DNA of 64,000 bases from Caenorhabditis remanei (GCF_010183535.1 NC_071329.1:17436879-17500878), one strand, 5' to 3'. Positions 1-12,644 are shown, numbered from the stretch's first letter. Program-made: numbers and translations. Notes: generated from the sequence alone by a model not told the origin.

Positions 1-842
1 AGCGGAAAGTTGTGGAAGGTGTTAAGAGACGTCCTTGGTATTAGGAATAGGGGTGAAATAGTGTTGGCTGTTGAGAGTCATGAGTGAATGTGTCATACAG
101 CGGAGGAGAGAGAGGGTGCCCTTGGGCCCGTCTCTTCTCCCGCCGGATGACTTGGTTGACAGAAAAGAAAGGAGAGTATTCAGATCTGATAGTGAGTACA
201 GGACCAGCGGATTGTATAGGACAAGTAAGAAAAAAAAAAGTAAGAAAAGAGTGAATGAAGGACAACGGAGATTATGTTGGACAGATGGACCAAATCGACA
301 GCGAATACCTGGGAAGCTCCGCCCACAACGAGGCAGCGTCATTCGCCGGTGACTGACCGCTCGCTCTATGTTTCGCCCTGGGAAGAAGTGTGGGTCTCGT
401 TGCGATTACCGTACTTTTCTATCATTTTGCGGGTAAAAAACGTTAGAGAGCTGCCGTAAATCGCGATTCCGCAACGAACGAGACCCACACCTTGTTAGCG
501 GGCTGATCTTCGAGCGAGCAGCAAGGCTATGGGGCAATTTTATATCGGAGTTTTTACATCCCAGCCATGGAACATTTCCGTTTTTCAGGCGACCTTGTAG
601 AGGACCAGAAGATTATTCGAAGAGCAAAAATTTTAGTCCGCGGCCTCGGCCGACCATACAACAGCCTTATCGAGCGAAAGGCAGATGAATAAAGTAAAGG
701 GATGGAAGAGGTTGGTTGAATGGCACACACCACCAGTGAGAGCATACACAGTAAGTGAGAAGAGAATCAATAAAGGACTATGGAGATGTAATGTGACAGA
801 TAGTCCAAATCGGCCGCAAGTACCTGGGAAACTCCGCCCAAC
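1..842. repeat. Tail of a preceding ~24 kb tandem unit
   Basis: This stretch is repeated at 23982-24823 and again at 47969-48810. The third copy diverges after 48810, so the unit boundary maps to 842/843. Bases 1-842 are therefore best read as the end of another unit whose body lies left of the window. It holds only non-coding sequence related to the 5' flank of the DUF3557 genes, plus the distal upstream region of the minus-strand EGR gene of that unit. I see no supported coding sequence in it. Confidence 0.8.
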
Positions 843-1290
843 TTTGAGCGGGCGGCAAAGCTGTCAGTAAAAAAGTGAGGCAATTTTATACCGGAGTTTT
901 CAGCGATCTTGTAGAGGACCAGAAGGTTAGTCAAAGAGCAAAAATTTGGTCCGCTGCCTCGGCCGACCATACAACAGCCTGGTCGAGCGGTCAGCCATCA
1001 AAGAATACAGAAAGGCAGATAAATAAATAAAGGGATGGAAGAGGTTGGTTGAATGGCACATTACCAGTAAGGACATACACAAGAAGTGAGTAGAGAATCA
1101 ATGAACGACTAAGGAGATTTGACCAGCGAGTATCTGGGAAACTCCGCCCCAAACGAGGCATCGTCGGAGCGATTCTCCTCAGACGTCATTCATTGTCCTC
1201 TCGCCCTCCTCGTCAGTTAGTCACACTACCCATCCCAATTCTCTCCTCGTCATCTGTGTCTTGCTCTCACTCTTCTATCATTCATTTCTA
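205..1290. repeat. Degenerate local repeats of the DUF3557 upstream module
   Basis: Three diverged, roughly 300-450 bp blocks follow one another. Each contains a GATGGAAGAGGTTGGTTGAA-like stretch or its neighbours, then a CTGGGAARCTCCGCCC core (near 319, 822 and 1130). The last block runs into the start codon of the decayed DUF3557 gene at 1296. Related blocks occur at 18950-19750 and before genes B, C and D. No coding sequence is supported here. The equivalent in unit 2 is 24186-25271. Confidence 0.65.
388..490. repeat. Short palindromic repeat (hairpin)
   Basis: The left arm GTGTGGGTCTCGTTGCG at about 388 is matched, inverted, by CGCAACGAACGAGACCCACA at about 470, with one 4-nt bulge. The spacer contains a cruciform-prone, A/T-rich core. 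A diverged relative is at 19158-19252, and further copies are at 24369-24471 and 48356-48458. It looks like a dispersed fold-back element rather than a gene. No clean target duplication was identified. Confidence 0.55.
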
Positions 1291-1295
1291 CGTCG
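1128..1295 (+). promoter_or_regulatory. DUF3557-type 5' flank module (unit 1)
   Basis: Contains CTGGGAAACTCCGCCCC, then a GAGGCATCGTCGGAG-like stretch and a pyrimidine-rich tract leading to the ATG at 1296. The same order of motifs precedes genes B, C and D, so it is probably the shared promoter and 5' UTR of the family. The function is inferred only from conservation. Unit 2 counterpart: 25109-25276. Confidence 0.45.
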
Positions 1296-1610
1296 ATGTC
1301 GTCGAAAAGACCTCTCTCCTATCCCAACTGGCAATGCGTCATCAAGTACATAAATTCAAACACGCACGAGGTGAGTTGCATCCACTATTTTATGTTACAT
1401 AACACACATACCTACATATTCCAGAATCCTGATCTCTCAACATTGTCCCGAACTTCGGCAACTGGAAAAATCGATACCTCTGAAAGTACGCTCATTCGAT
1501 TTCCGCTGCCAACAGAGGATCTTTCTTAACGATAGTGTTTACCGAGTTGGCATAATCACTCAGTATCAGGATGAAAATTATATGATCACTGATGACATTC
1601 AGTATTATAA

Positions 1611-1981
1611 TGTCACATGGTACTTTGAACATTCTCTCATTTTGAGGGGCGTTCCCTTTACTCTGTGTCTCTCTCCCTTTCTCCCGCGCGGGGTTGTCGA
1701 CACCCGAGGGGGAGTAGTAGCGTAGTGCTAGGTCCCAAGACACACCAACCGTCTTGCGGTCTATTATTTAATCTTTAATTATCTCTTTTATAGTTTTACA
1801 TGTTTATTCTCATTAAGCCCCTTTAGTATTAGTCTCCCTCTTTAAGTTAACTTTATCTTTCTTATTCTTTAGTCTCCTCTAATAAATATTTATGTAATCG
1901 AGACCGTGTTCGTAAGTGTTGGATTTAAGTAAGTGGAAGGATAAGGTCCAAGTTCACACCATGGACGTCAACCTTATTAAA
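1611..1981 (+). repeat. 5' LTR (unit 1)
   Basis: 371 bp, starts TGTCACATGG and ends with TTATTAAA directly before the primer-binding site. The end is set by the target duplication at the other side, so the LTR is TG...AA rather than the usual TG...CA. An AATAAATATTT polyadenylation-type signal lies near 1880. No clear TATA box is seen. Confidence 0.9.
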
Positions 1982-1999
1982 TGGAGGTCCCACACCGAA
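1982..1999 (+). other. tRNA primer-binding site (unit 1)
   Basis: TGGAGGTCCCACACCGAA follows the 5' LTR immediately. It begins with TGG, the complement of a tRNA CCA end. I do not assign the tRNA. The small LTR element at 14282 has a similar TGGAAGTCCCACCTCGA site. Confidence 0.7.
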
Positions 2000-3474
2000 C
2001 TCTAGTATGATCCAGTTTCACTGAGAGAGTCATGAGTGCTACGTTTTCCCACTTTCCTTCACTAGAACTCTTCCTTGTAAACGGAAGATAGGTCCTAGCA
2101 CCATCTACTCAGTTGCACTGCGAGGTTTTTAGTGTCACCTTGGACGGTCTCATCGTGTTTTGGTTAACCGAATTTCAGAGGTTCGCGCACCAATTTAGGT
2201 TGTGAGAAGTTGCTAGCTCACGTCCACACTTTAGGACCCCCTGTTATCTCATTTCAACTCATTTAGCAGGGTAATTCCAAGGGTTTGGAGTTCAATTCTG
2301 TGCATGTTATCTCCGCGCATCATAATCTTTTCTTGGCGACCTAGATCCTATCCCTAATCTCTTATGTATCCCTCTTATCGCAAATCCATTTCAAATTCAT
2401 CGCGATTTTGATTAAGTTTTAATAATAATAATAACAAACGACACCGGTGGGGGAACGGAAGTAACGTCTCTCTTTACTCAATTCGTTGGTTTCCAGGCCA
2501 CGAATACCGGAAAGGCTATTTGGACAAGCGGGCTGAGAACCGTCTTTTTGGTCCTAATATATATATTTTTTTCTCCTTAAGGTTGGTTAGCGTGAGTCAA
2601 GGCATATTTAGACTCGGCCAAAGTCTATCAGTGTAAAGGCATCCTGAGATACCGAGAGGGTCCAGGAGAAGCGCATTTAGTGAAAAGCCGTCGTATAATT
2701 AGCCAAGAAAGATTTCGACTCGTAGCTAAAGTTCTCTGGAAAAGACTAGCTATTACGCAAAATTTATTTTTCGATGCCCCAACAAAATTCAATTTTTAAA
2801 TTTAGAGTCGAGACATGGAGTCGTAAACCATGTTTGTCCGTCTGGCCACGGAAAGTCGTGACAGATGCATTCACAGACACTCATCTGGTGCACAAAGTGC
2901 CAGGAAGTGAACTGACACAAGCCAGTACGATAGATTGTTTACACTGGATGGCATCTCCAGAATCTATCAGAAACCTTAATGCGAACAGTGCGCCATCTGG
3001 TAAACAAAGTCATTAAGCGTGCGGAACCGATAAGAGTGCGTTCACCCATATGTCCTATGCGGTAAACAATATGCCTATCTCTCCATCGCATCGGATTACT
3101 ACGCTCGCAACATTAGTGACAGCTGCACCGGGTGGCACCGCGGGCGAATGCGGTAAACAATTCGGAATATGCATATGCATCTGCCGTAAACAATCGAGAG
3201 ATTGAGAGACCACGCCCACAGAATAATAAGATAGTAAGAAGGGTTTATTCATTCATTCATTCATTGAAGCACCCTATCAGAGTTGTCGTCATTTTCCTCT
3301 GCTCTTCGTTCGTCAAATTCTTTTTCTCAGTTTTGAATTTTTCCTTCGATTGCTTTGGGATTTGCCACAGCTTCTGTTGTGACCTCCTACTGTTCTTATT
3401 CATTCTTCTCATCCCTCGCTCTTCCATCCTTTCATCCTTCTCATCGCTCTTCACCTTACCTTCGCTTACCGTAA
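2000..3474 (+). other. Retrotransposon leader, non-coding (unit 1)
   Basis: A 1.5 kb stretch without a convincing reading frame separates the primer-binding site from the open gag frame. It contains an ATAATAATAATAAC tract near 2422 and the forkhead-site cluster at 2935-3193. Near its 3' end it is rich in TTC and CTT. Either the true start codon lies here in an exon joined by splicing, or translation begins at the first in-frame ATG at 4231. Unit 2 counterpart: 25981-27455. Confidence 0.6.
2935..3193 (+). promoter_or_regulatory. Cluster of five forkhead/DAF-16-type octamers (unit 1)
   Basis: Perfect GTAAACAA octamers occur at 3000, 3062, 3153 and 3186, and the reverse form TTGTTTAC at 2935. 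This is the consensus known for FOXO/DAF-16 binding in nematodes. Five in about 260 bp is far above chance for an 8-mer. Three sit in a common GCSGTAAACAAT-like context, suggesting local duplication or selection. Regulation by a forkhead factor is inferred. Confidence 0.55.
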
Positions 3475-6400
3475 TATCAATCTTCTTTCATCAACAACCT
3501 GGAAGACAAGCCGAAGAGAGACAAACCCGTCTTACCTGAATCGAGCATCCGCACGAGAAGTCAGACGAGAAAGGCCAAGGAAGAGGAATTATCAACGTTA
3601 GCAGCATCAACAACTGCATCAACATCTGCATCAACATCTGCATCGACATCTGCATCAACATCTGCAACAACAACTGCATCTGGAAAAGTCAAGAAGCCGC
3701 CTACGAAGTCCAAGAAGTCCAAGAAGTCGACAGGAAACAAAGAAGTCAAAGTCGAAGAACCTCCAGTTGAAGAACCTCCAGTTGAAAAAACCACAGCTGA
3801 AGAAACTCTTATCGCTCCAAAGGAAAACTCACCGTCCAATACAAAAGGATTCTTCACGACCCTTCTGAACTACACTCCATTCGGAAAATTGAAAGCAGAA
3901 GAAGCTGGAAAGCAGGAGACAACTGAGAACCAAGGAATCCCAACAACACCTCCGGGAAAATCTGTAAGAGTTAATCCGTTTGATATCGATTTATCTGATT
4001 CCGAATTATTTGGCTCTATATTCTCATCAACTCCGATCTCAAGCCCTTCTTCTCAACTCACTCCTCCATTCTCTGCTCTTCTATCTCCAATTTCCTCATC
4101 ACCACTGTCATCTCCATTTGTCTCTGCCAATTCATCGCCAAATCCTTCTCCTCCTGAATCTGAATCAGGATCAGAAACACTCACTGTTCGACATTTCCAA
4201 CTGAATTCGTCAAGCGCTTCATCGTCAAAGATGAGTCTCAATGGAGAGCAAAACGAGCAGAAACCAGTGTTAAGTGACTCGGAGTTTGATGACAACGACC
4301 AATGTGCGATGGATGGTCCAAGATTGAGGGTGAACTCCAAGAAGATCTGGAAGGATACGGCTGACATCATCCGACTATTGGAGAAGAGCACCAAAAAGTT
4401 TAAGGATGGAAGAGCAGCTGACCTCGTCGTATGGCTCAACGACGTGGGAAAGCTGCTCCGCCTGATCAACGTCTCTGCCAAAACGGGCATTCCGCTGATG
4501 CCGTTCTTCCTGGAAAATCCCGCAAGGGAGAGGTTCAACACACTGAAGGAAGACGAACTCACTTCATGGAAAACGATGTCCGACGCGTTCGTGAAACTGC
4601 ACGAATGTGAAGCTGACAAGGAGGTCGCTCTTCAAGAAATGGCTACGCTGGTCCAAGGAAAACTGTCAATCCGAGAGTTCGCCGAGAAGATCAAGAGGGT
4701 GGGCTCGTACGCCTACGACGATCTCGAGACCGTATCTCGGGAACGTCTGATGGCGTCCCAGTTCCTGAACGGCGTCCACAGGAACATCCGGACCGAAATC
4801 CGACGCCTACCCACCGTGCCGAGGACACTGCGAGACATGACTCTTCAAGCCGAGAAGATCAGTAGGCTGCTGAAGATTGAAGCTGAAGAGGAGGAAGGAG
4901 ACGCCATGATTGCTGCCGTCCAGTTTTACCACCAGAAGCAGCAAGGTGGATTCAATCCAAATCAGAATCAAGGATTCAATGGAAATCCGAATCAAGGATT
5001 CAACAGCCACCAGAATCAAGGATTCAATGGACCGAATCGTGGAAATAGTCGTGGCAGAGGTGGAAATCGTGGAAGATTCGGACGCAGAGGAAACGGCAAC
5101 GGATTTCAAGGATTCCAAGGATTCTCCGGATTCCAAGGAAATGGATTCCAACAGCAGCAGTTCCAGCCTCAGCAGTTCCAAAACCAGCAGTACCAGCAAC
5201 ATCAGTTCCATCCACAGCAGCAGTTCCAGCAGCAGCAGCAGCAACAGCCAACCGGATTCCCTCAAATCACAAATGGTACAACTCATGGAAATCGTGGAAA
5301 TCAAGGTAACCAACCTAGAGCTAACGTAAATAGCATCAGCAATTTCCTTATGGGATTGATGATGGTGTTTGCGTTGTTCCATGGAGCAGCTGCATCGTCG
5401 TCACACCAAATCTGTGGATTTGGCGTTAATGGAAACACTTTCATTCCTCCACCCATCATCCCTTGCATCTTCAACAACGAGCTTCAACTACGACGTCACC
5501 AAGTGAATGTCTTCGTCGCTCGATCGGAAGTCAACCAGCTGGAAGCCGTCAAATGCTTCAAGACGGAGATCGAGGCAAAAACTTTCGGAATTTTGTCTAT
5601 TTACCATCGGACAGTTGCGGAAGTCGGGAAGCAGTTGGAAGTGCCAGAAGAAGAATGCCGGAGAGCTGCATCTGAAAAGAAATTCGATGGAGGAAAATTG
5701 GAAGAAATTTCACCAGGAATGTGGCGGTCGAACTCACTGAATGCGGAAATCAACAACAAAACTCTCTGGTTTGGCTCCTATGTGAACCACGTGATGGAAT
5801 TCACCCTCCAGACGGGACACGTAGGAACTTTGGACGGATCCACCATCGTTTCGGATCTTGGATCGATGGAAACGTGCAGCTGGGAGTCGGGAAGCTGTAG
5901 GACCGGACAAGCCACGATTGTTTGGATGCCACAATCACCGAGAAGAGAGTGCCCATTCCGATCCGCCTACTCGACCGAGGCCATTCTGGACCTCAATCAC
6001 GTAGCCCTTGAAGAGACTGGAGTTTTCTCCAGGATTGACAAGGACTTACGGAAGTTGAACCAGATAAAAGACGACTGCTACTTGAACGAAGCCCTTCTGA
6101 CGGATGATGGACTCCTCATTGAGTTCCCGGACCACTTTCACCGACGGCCGAAACATCAGTTCCTGCGGGACGAGCCGTTCTGGATTCGGAAGAGGAGAGA
6201 GGTAGCTGGAATCAAAGGAGCTGGTGGAGAATGGATTCAATTTGAGATTGGCCAGAACTTTTCCACCCCAATCGTCTGGAAAGTTCTGGGAGTGCGCCGT
6301 CTTGAGGAAGTTCCGAAGCTGACAAATCCCATCGACAATGCGAACATTTTGAAGGAATTCAAAATGTACAATGTCACGAACCAGCTGCTGACCACTCGAA

Positions 6401-9400
6401 CGAAGTTCTACCCGGAAGATCGGAAACATCCACAGGGAGAAATGGTGATCGCGCTGAAAGCAATCCGGATTGCTCAATACGCTTGGAGAGAAAGAAGACG
6501 ACTTACCCAGCTGAAGAGAGAGTTGACCAGAGAAGAACGGACAATGCTTGGATTGATCGACAGCAAGGATGCCTTCATGTTCGACCCACTGTTGGAAAGA
6601 GAATTTGGACCAAGTGCAGCTGATTTTCTTCATTTGGATCCCAAGTATGTCGCTCCACGATTCGATGAAGCCAAGCTGAAAAGTCAACCGGACATCAGAC
6701 CACTCGATGAAGCTTCATGGTCACCTCCAATTGCTCCAACACGTCCAGCCACAACAACAACTACCACCATCCGATCAACGACAACGGACATGACGACAAC
6801 GACGACAACGACTACGATGCCGCCACCGAACGTCAAGCCGCCTTCACATCAAAACTCCATGGACAGATCGTCCATTTCGAAGAAATCGATTCAAGAGAGT
6901 TTCGTCGACACTTGCAAGGACCAATTTGCGACTGCATCATTATTCGAAACATTGCTTTCAATTGATCCGACAGCCGCCGTGAGACATTTGCTGAAAAGAA
7001 AGGATGTGTCAGCAAAGAGAGTTGGAGATACTTTGATGGTTTCAAAATGCCGTACAGTGACACCTTCGACAATCCATTGGGATAGGAAGGTAAATGATAC
7101 CTGTTACGATTTGATTCCTGTTATCGTTGATGGAGATTTATGGTTTCAATTACCTGGTTCGGACGATCTCGTCGGAAAAGCAGTTGTCATCCCATGCAAT
7201 GAAAGACCACCAGGAATTCGTTTGGAGAACAACAGATGGATCGGAGCTGAAAATCGTGAAGTGAACCCTCAACAATTGAATCGACCAAACAAAATTACCC
7301 AAGATCAATTTCTCCTGGATGCACCAAAGACGTTCTACACAACGATGGACGAAGAAACTGGTGTTTCGACAGGAGCTGATAAGGAGAAGGAGCGCCGAGC
7401 TTCGAGATATCAACGTGATCTGGAAAATAGTTTGATTCAAGGAGGATATTTGAGTGATGGATTGGAATTTATCAAGAATACAACTTCAAAAGTCCACAAA
7501 TCTGCGAAGGAAATCTACAAGTCTACAGTCACTTCAATTGGAAAAGGATTGGAGAAAGTTTTCTTTTCCGTCGTTCAACTACTCATGTGGATTGCTGCAC
7601 CTGTCATCGTTATTCTACTATTCATTTGCTTCATCTACTTGTATTTCAAGTTCCGAGCATTCAGAAGAGCTGCAAAACTTACGAAGAGAGCAACTCGAGA
7701 GACAGCGAATGCTGCGATTGGATTAGCTACTCAAGCTACTCAAGCTTTGGCCAGAATCAACAACGTGCATATGGATCAACGAGCCCACTATGAGCCAGTG
7801 GTTGCCGCAGATGACTATCCTGTAATCAAGATCAATGCTGTGGTAAACAAATGCCGATTCAAAATTGCCAAATTACCTCATATCGATGTGAATATGGAAG
7901 GAAAAATCCTCGAAGCACTAGTCGACAGCGGAGCTGCAGTGAGTTATATGCCACTTTCATCTGTAAGGACAAAAATCAACTCAACCACTGTACCACCTGC
8001 TCAAGCCGCTAACGGATCTTCAATTCCTTTCTTGGGAACGACTCAAGCTACCATCAAGATTGGAGATTTCTACATACCTCATACATTTTTGGTTTCTCGT
8101 GATGGAGATTGTCCAGCACCACTTCTTCTTGGAACGGATTTCGTCAACGAAATCAACAAAAATCACGACTTCAGTATCAACGTCCACAAAGGATACGTCA
8201 AGATTGGAGCCTGTGAGATCCAATTGAACGCCGTCACCGTCGAAGAGAAAATCGAAGTTTTCCCTCAAAAGGAAACTATCATCGAGCCACAATCAGAAGC
8301 TGTTATCCCTGCAATTATTCCGAATTACACCGAGGATATGGGAACTGAGCTCTACATGGAAGATACTCAAGAAGACAGTGATGACGTATATGCCGTAGGA
8401 AGAGTGCTTGTCAGAGTCGGACCGAAAGGAAAAACTATGGTTCAAGTTTTCAACCCTTCATCTACCAGTGTTCGTCTCAAGAAAAACAAACCTATTGCCA
8501 TCGGATCGAAGATTGGTCAAGTGAAAACGATGAATGAAGTCAGAGGATCACCGGAAGCAGACTGGGAATCGAAACTGCCAAAACTTCCACAGGAGACGCC
8601 TAAAAATTTTCGGATATCAGATTGGGTCGACCTTTCGAAATCGAAACTCACCGAAAATCAAAAGGAAGTTCTGAGAGTGATCATCGACGCGCATGCTGAA
8701 GCATTCGTTGGTCCAGACGGTGTATTAGGAGAGTACACCGGTCCAATCAAACACCGAATCGATTTGGAAGAAGGATGCACAATTCCCCAGACGAAGATCT
8801 ATCGAATTCCGCTGGAAAAACGAGAAGAAATTGGAAAGCAAATCAGATTAATGCTGGAACAGAGGATCATCAGACCCTCAAATTCTCCATTTCTCGCCCC
8901 TATCGTTTTGGTTCGAAAATCGGATGGTATAACATGGCGTTTTACAGTGGATTTTCGAGGACTCAATGCAGTTACGAAGCCTGTGCAGTCAGTTATACCG
9001 AATATTCAAGAAATATTGGACTTGTGTGGTGGACAAGAACTATATACCAGTTTGGATTTTCAATCGGGATTTCACCAAATTTTGGTAGAGCCAGAACATT
9101 GTCAAAGGACTGCTTTTGCTTGTTTCCTGGGAGCATTCGAATATCTACGGATGCCAATGGGACTCAAAGGATCGCCTGGCACATTTCAAAGATGTATGAA
9201 CTTACTTATCGAGCAAGTCAGAGCCCGGATTTTCGTCTACATCGATGACGTCATCATCACATCCGGAAGTGTCGAAGAGCATCTACAGGACATCGATGAA
9301 GTTTTGGGAAAGATCGAACAAATCGGTATGAAGTTGAAAGCTGAAAAATCGAAGTTTGCTATGAGTGAGATTTCATTTCTCGGATTTCTTGTTTCAAAGG

Positions 9401-11416
9401 ATGGAATCAAACCGGATCCAGCCAAGACAAAAGCTGTCACCGACTTTCCAAGACCGAAAACTGTGAAAGATGTTCGTGCTTTCATTGGAATGGCCTCATT
9501 TTATCGACGTTTTGTGAACAACTTCTCAAAGATTGCTGCTCCAATTATCGAACTCACCAAGAAAGATGAAAAGTTTGAATGGACTTCTGAGCGTCAACAA
9601 GCATTTCAACAACTCAAGGATGCTTTGACTACCGAACCAATTTTGGTAGCTCCTCGTCTTGGAAAACCATTTGTCATCGAAGTTGATGCTTCTGGAAAAG
9701 GAGTTGGAGCTGTATTGTATCAACAACAAGGTGATGATGAGAAAGATTTGAGAGTTGTTGCCTACGCTAGCCGTGTCTACAATCGATTCGAGAAGAACTA
9801 CCCTGCTATCGAATTGGAAGCTCTGGGATTAGTGTTCGCTGCCAAGACTTTTCGCCCGTATATTGATGGTGCTCATACCACTATCATAACGGACCATTCA
9901 CCATTGAAGTCTTTGATGTACCGAAAGGAGTTAGCTGGACGTCTTGGAAAATATCAACTCACCATCCAGGACATGAATATCAACATCCAGTATCGACCAG
10001 GCAAGCAGAACATCGTTTGTGATACTCTTTCGAGATATCATCCAGAGAAGAAAGAAGACACCGAATCAACGCCAGACAAGCAGAACACCAAAAAGAAAGG
10101 AGAGATTGCCACCGTAGATGTACCACCTGCAATCAATGCCTTAACCAGTAATCACAACATCGATTTTGCCAAAGTTCGAGAGGAACAATCCAAGGATGAG
10201 AGGATCTTGGATATGGCAAACAATTTGAAGAAATTCACCATTCATGACGACGTTGTATTCCTTAGAACACCAGGAAAAGAATGGATTATTCTTCTTCCAC
10301 CCAAATCGCAATATGGAAAAGAACTCACCAAGATGATTCACGAATCTCTCTTCGAGAGTGCCCATCTAGGATTCGAGAAAACACTGCAACGTGTCAATCA
10401 ATTGCCACATGGAAGGGAATGCATCAATCCATTCAGAAAGTCGTCGAAAGATGCGCCGTCTGCCAGCAAAACAAGGACTCTGCAAAACTGAGAATAAGAG
10501 CCAAGCTGGGAAGATTCGAAAAGACGACATCGCCATTCGAAAGAGTACATTCGGATTATATTGGTCCGCTACCGGAAACAACTCAACGGAATCGATATAT
10601 TGCTGTATTTGTTGATGCGTTCAGCAAATTTATCATTGCGGAACCAGTTCAAGATCAAACTGCCGAAGTACTATGTTCAGTCTTCAAGGACCGAGTGGTT
10701 GCAAGATTTGGAACACCGAAATTATTGGTTACGGATCAAGGAACGAACTACACTTCACACGTTTTTCGTGATTTACTGAAATCGCTGAAAGTGGAGCACA
10801 AGATGAGTACACCTTACCATCATGAAGCCAATGGACAAGTCGAACGTGCCAACCAGACGATTGAAGTGATGATCCGCCAAATCGAAGACAAAGACGAATG
10901 GGATAAGGAATTGCAAACGCTTGTCCACGCGTACAACAATGCGATCAATACGACCACCGGAGTGAGTCCACACGTCGTAATGCACGGACAGGAGGCAAGG
11001 TCACCACTACGGAACGCCCTTCCACCGAAGGACCACGCGGAAAATGTGAATGACCATGTGCAAACATTGAAGGAGACCCACGAAGTTCTACAAAAAGAGT
11101 GTCACGCAAATATTGAGAAGAAAACACGCAAGCAAGAGGAAATTCATGACAACAAGAATAACCTGAATGACGTGGAAATCAAGATTGGTGATAAAGTTTG
11201 GATTAGAGAAGCTCGATACAACAAGATCGGAAAACAGTTTCTGGGACCATATCTGGTTACAGATGTTCAAGATCCAAACGTCACAGTTCAACACTCAGGA
11301 CCGAATACGAGATCGAAGACCGAGAAGACACGGACAGTGCACAAGAATCGATGCAAAGTGTACAAATCGGAAGAGAAAGAAGTCCCACAACACCGGAGGA
11401 CCCCGCAGAAGAATGA
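3475..11416 (+). pseudogene. Gag-glycoprotein-Pol polyprotein, frame broken (unit 1)
   Basis: Same organisation as the intact frame at 27456-35399. The first in-frame ATG is at 4231. Relative to unit 2 an A-run at 10396 has two bases instead of three, so the frame ends at 10491, within the integrase zinc-binding region. The rest of integrase continues in another frame. A C-run at 11384 is also one base shorter, which shifts the last codons. Everything before the first break (capsid-like region, glycoprotein-like region, protease, RT with YIDD at 9238, RNase H) is open. Both breaks are in homopolymers, so they may be sequencing errors rather than real mutations. Confidence 0.88.
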
Positions 11417-11604
11417 TGGTCCGTCTGTTTACAATCGCTTATCTTCGGGTCAAATCTATCGTATGTTATCGGGTCATTTCATCATCTACCCTCCAATTAT
11501 GTCTGTTTACTGCAACATCAACCAAGGGAAAAAAAAACAACGTGTATTACAAAAGAAGAACAACAACAACAACAAAAAACAACAAGAAAAGAAGAACAAA
11601 AAGC

Positions 11605-11973
11605 TCAGCAGAGACTGTCATCCATCAGCTGATCCTGACGGCGAGTCAAGAAAAGACAGAGAAGAAGAAGGAGGACGAGAACGACGAAGCCGAAGCCGAC
11701 AACGAGGAAGATGGTCCAGGCTGAAAATGTTGAGTTATTTTATTTGAAAATCTCTTTCATTTACCTCCGGAGCTGCTGGCGACAGTGGTCACGGCAGGAG
11801 CCGAGACAGTCGTGTTGACGAGGGGGGACGCCGGCCGCAGTTTCGGCCACCTGCTCACAAATCTCTCCGACCCATCCATCATCGCAAACACACTGGAATG
11901 ACTCCAACATCTGCATGCAGAAGCCATGGAAGGAACAAGCAGCGTCACACAGGAAAGCAGCGACACGAGACAT
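11605..11973 (-). CDS. Antisense EGF-like-domain gene inside the retrotransposon (unit 1)
   Basis: Read on the minus strand, a TTTTCAG acceptor lies seven bases before the ATG (11971-11973), as at nematode trans-splice sites. Exon 1 is 11765-11973. A 44-nt intron (11721-11764) has a GTAAAT donor and a TTTTCAG acceptor. Exon 2 is 11605-11720. Exon 1 encodes an EGF-like module: the pattern CDAAC, FHGFC, FQCVC, DDGWVGEIC gives six cysteines with the usual spacing. Further on, a second frame would give a Ser/Thr stalk and a strongly hydrophobic segment with basic residues after it. The two frames are separated by a six-base C-run on this strand. It is probably a captured host gene; whether it is still functional is unknown. 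Confidence 0.5.
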
Positions 11974-12630
11974 GATTTCGCTGAAAATTCACAATTTTGA
12001 TTGAGAATTCGCTGCGAAACATGGAATTGGACATGAAAATCGTTGAAGAAAGAAGGAAATTCGAAGGAAAACGAGGAAAAAAGGATGGAAAATGGAAGAA
12101 AATCGAATGAAAATGAATGTTTCTCGTAACCTGTGGTACGGTAAGCTTGGGAATTGCTCAGCTTAAAAGCGAGGGAACATTTCGATGGCGCCGCGCCTAC
12201 CGTAATCCAAATTTAAAAGTTTTTCGGTTCATTTTGGAGCGTTTGTGGTGGATGTTGCGGGGCAGAGCTGGAAGAGGATGGATTTTCGTTGGCAATCTCG
12301 TGGATTGTGGAGGATTCAATCGTGGATCAATGGCCATCTGCGAGTTCGAGTCATTGGCCAACTGCGTGTCTACTCGAGTTCAATCGTGTTCTTCATGCTT
12401 CTTCAATTTGGACAGTCGTGGTTCCCTGGTGTAGCGGCATTGTTGTTTATGTTGTATTAATTGTATTGTATTTATTATTGTAATTTTTATTGTATTTGAA
12501 TTGTATTATATTTTATAATATTTCCCATTATTTCATCCCTTAGTCATTTAGGAATTTACCTGTAAATATCAGTTTAACTGTAGGTTCCCCAATATTATGT
12601 ATAAGTCTCCGAGGACGTCGATGCTCTTCC
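11974..12630. other. Retrotransposon 3' region without recognised gene (unit 1)
   Basis: About 650 bp between the antisense gene and the polypurine tract. On the minus strand it would be the upstream region of the antisense gene and is T/C-rich near its start. I see short open frames only, none with family features. An AT-rich TTGTATT-repeating stretch lies at 12450-12520. Unit 2 counterpart: 35956-36611. Confidence 0.5.
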
Positions 12631-12644
12631 GGAAGGAGGGGGGA
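12631..12644 (+). other. Polypurine tract (unit 1)
   Basis: GGAAGGAGGGGGGA lies directly before the 3' LTR and is the expected plus-strand primer site. The small LTR element has a comparable AAAGAGGGGAGGA tract before its 3' LTR. Confidence 0.8.

Noticed and set aside
3600..3665. Trinucleotide-like repeat CATCAACATCTG as a separate satellite
   Set aside because: It encodes the Ala/Ser/Thr run of the open gag frame, so it is explained as coding low complexity.
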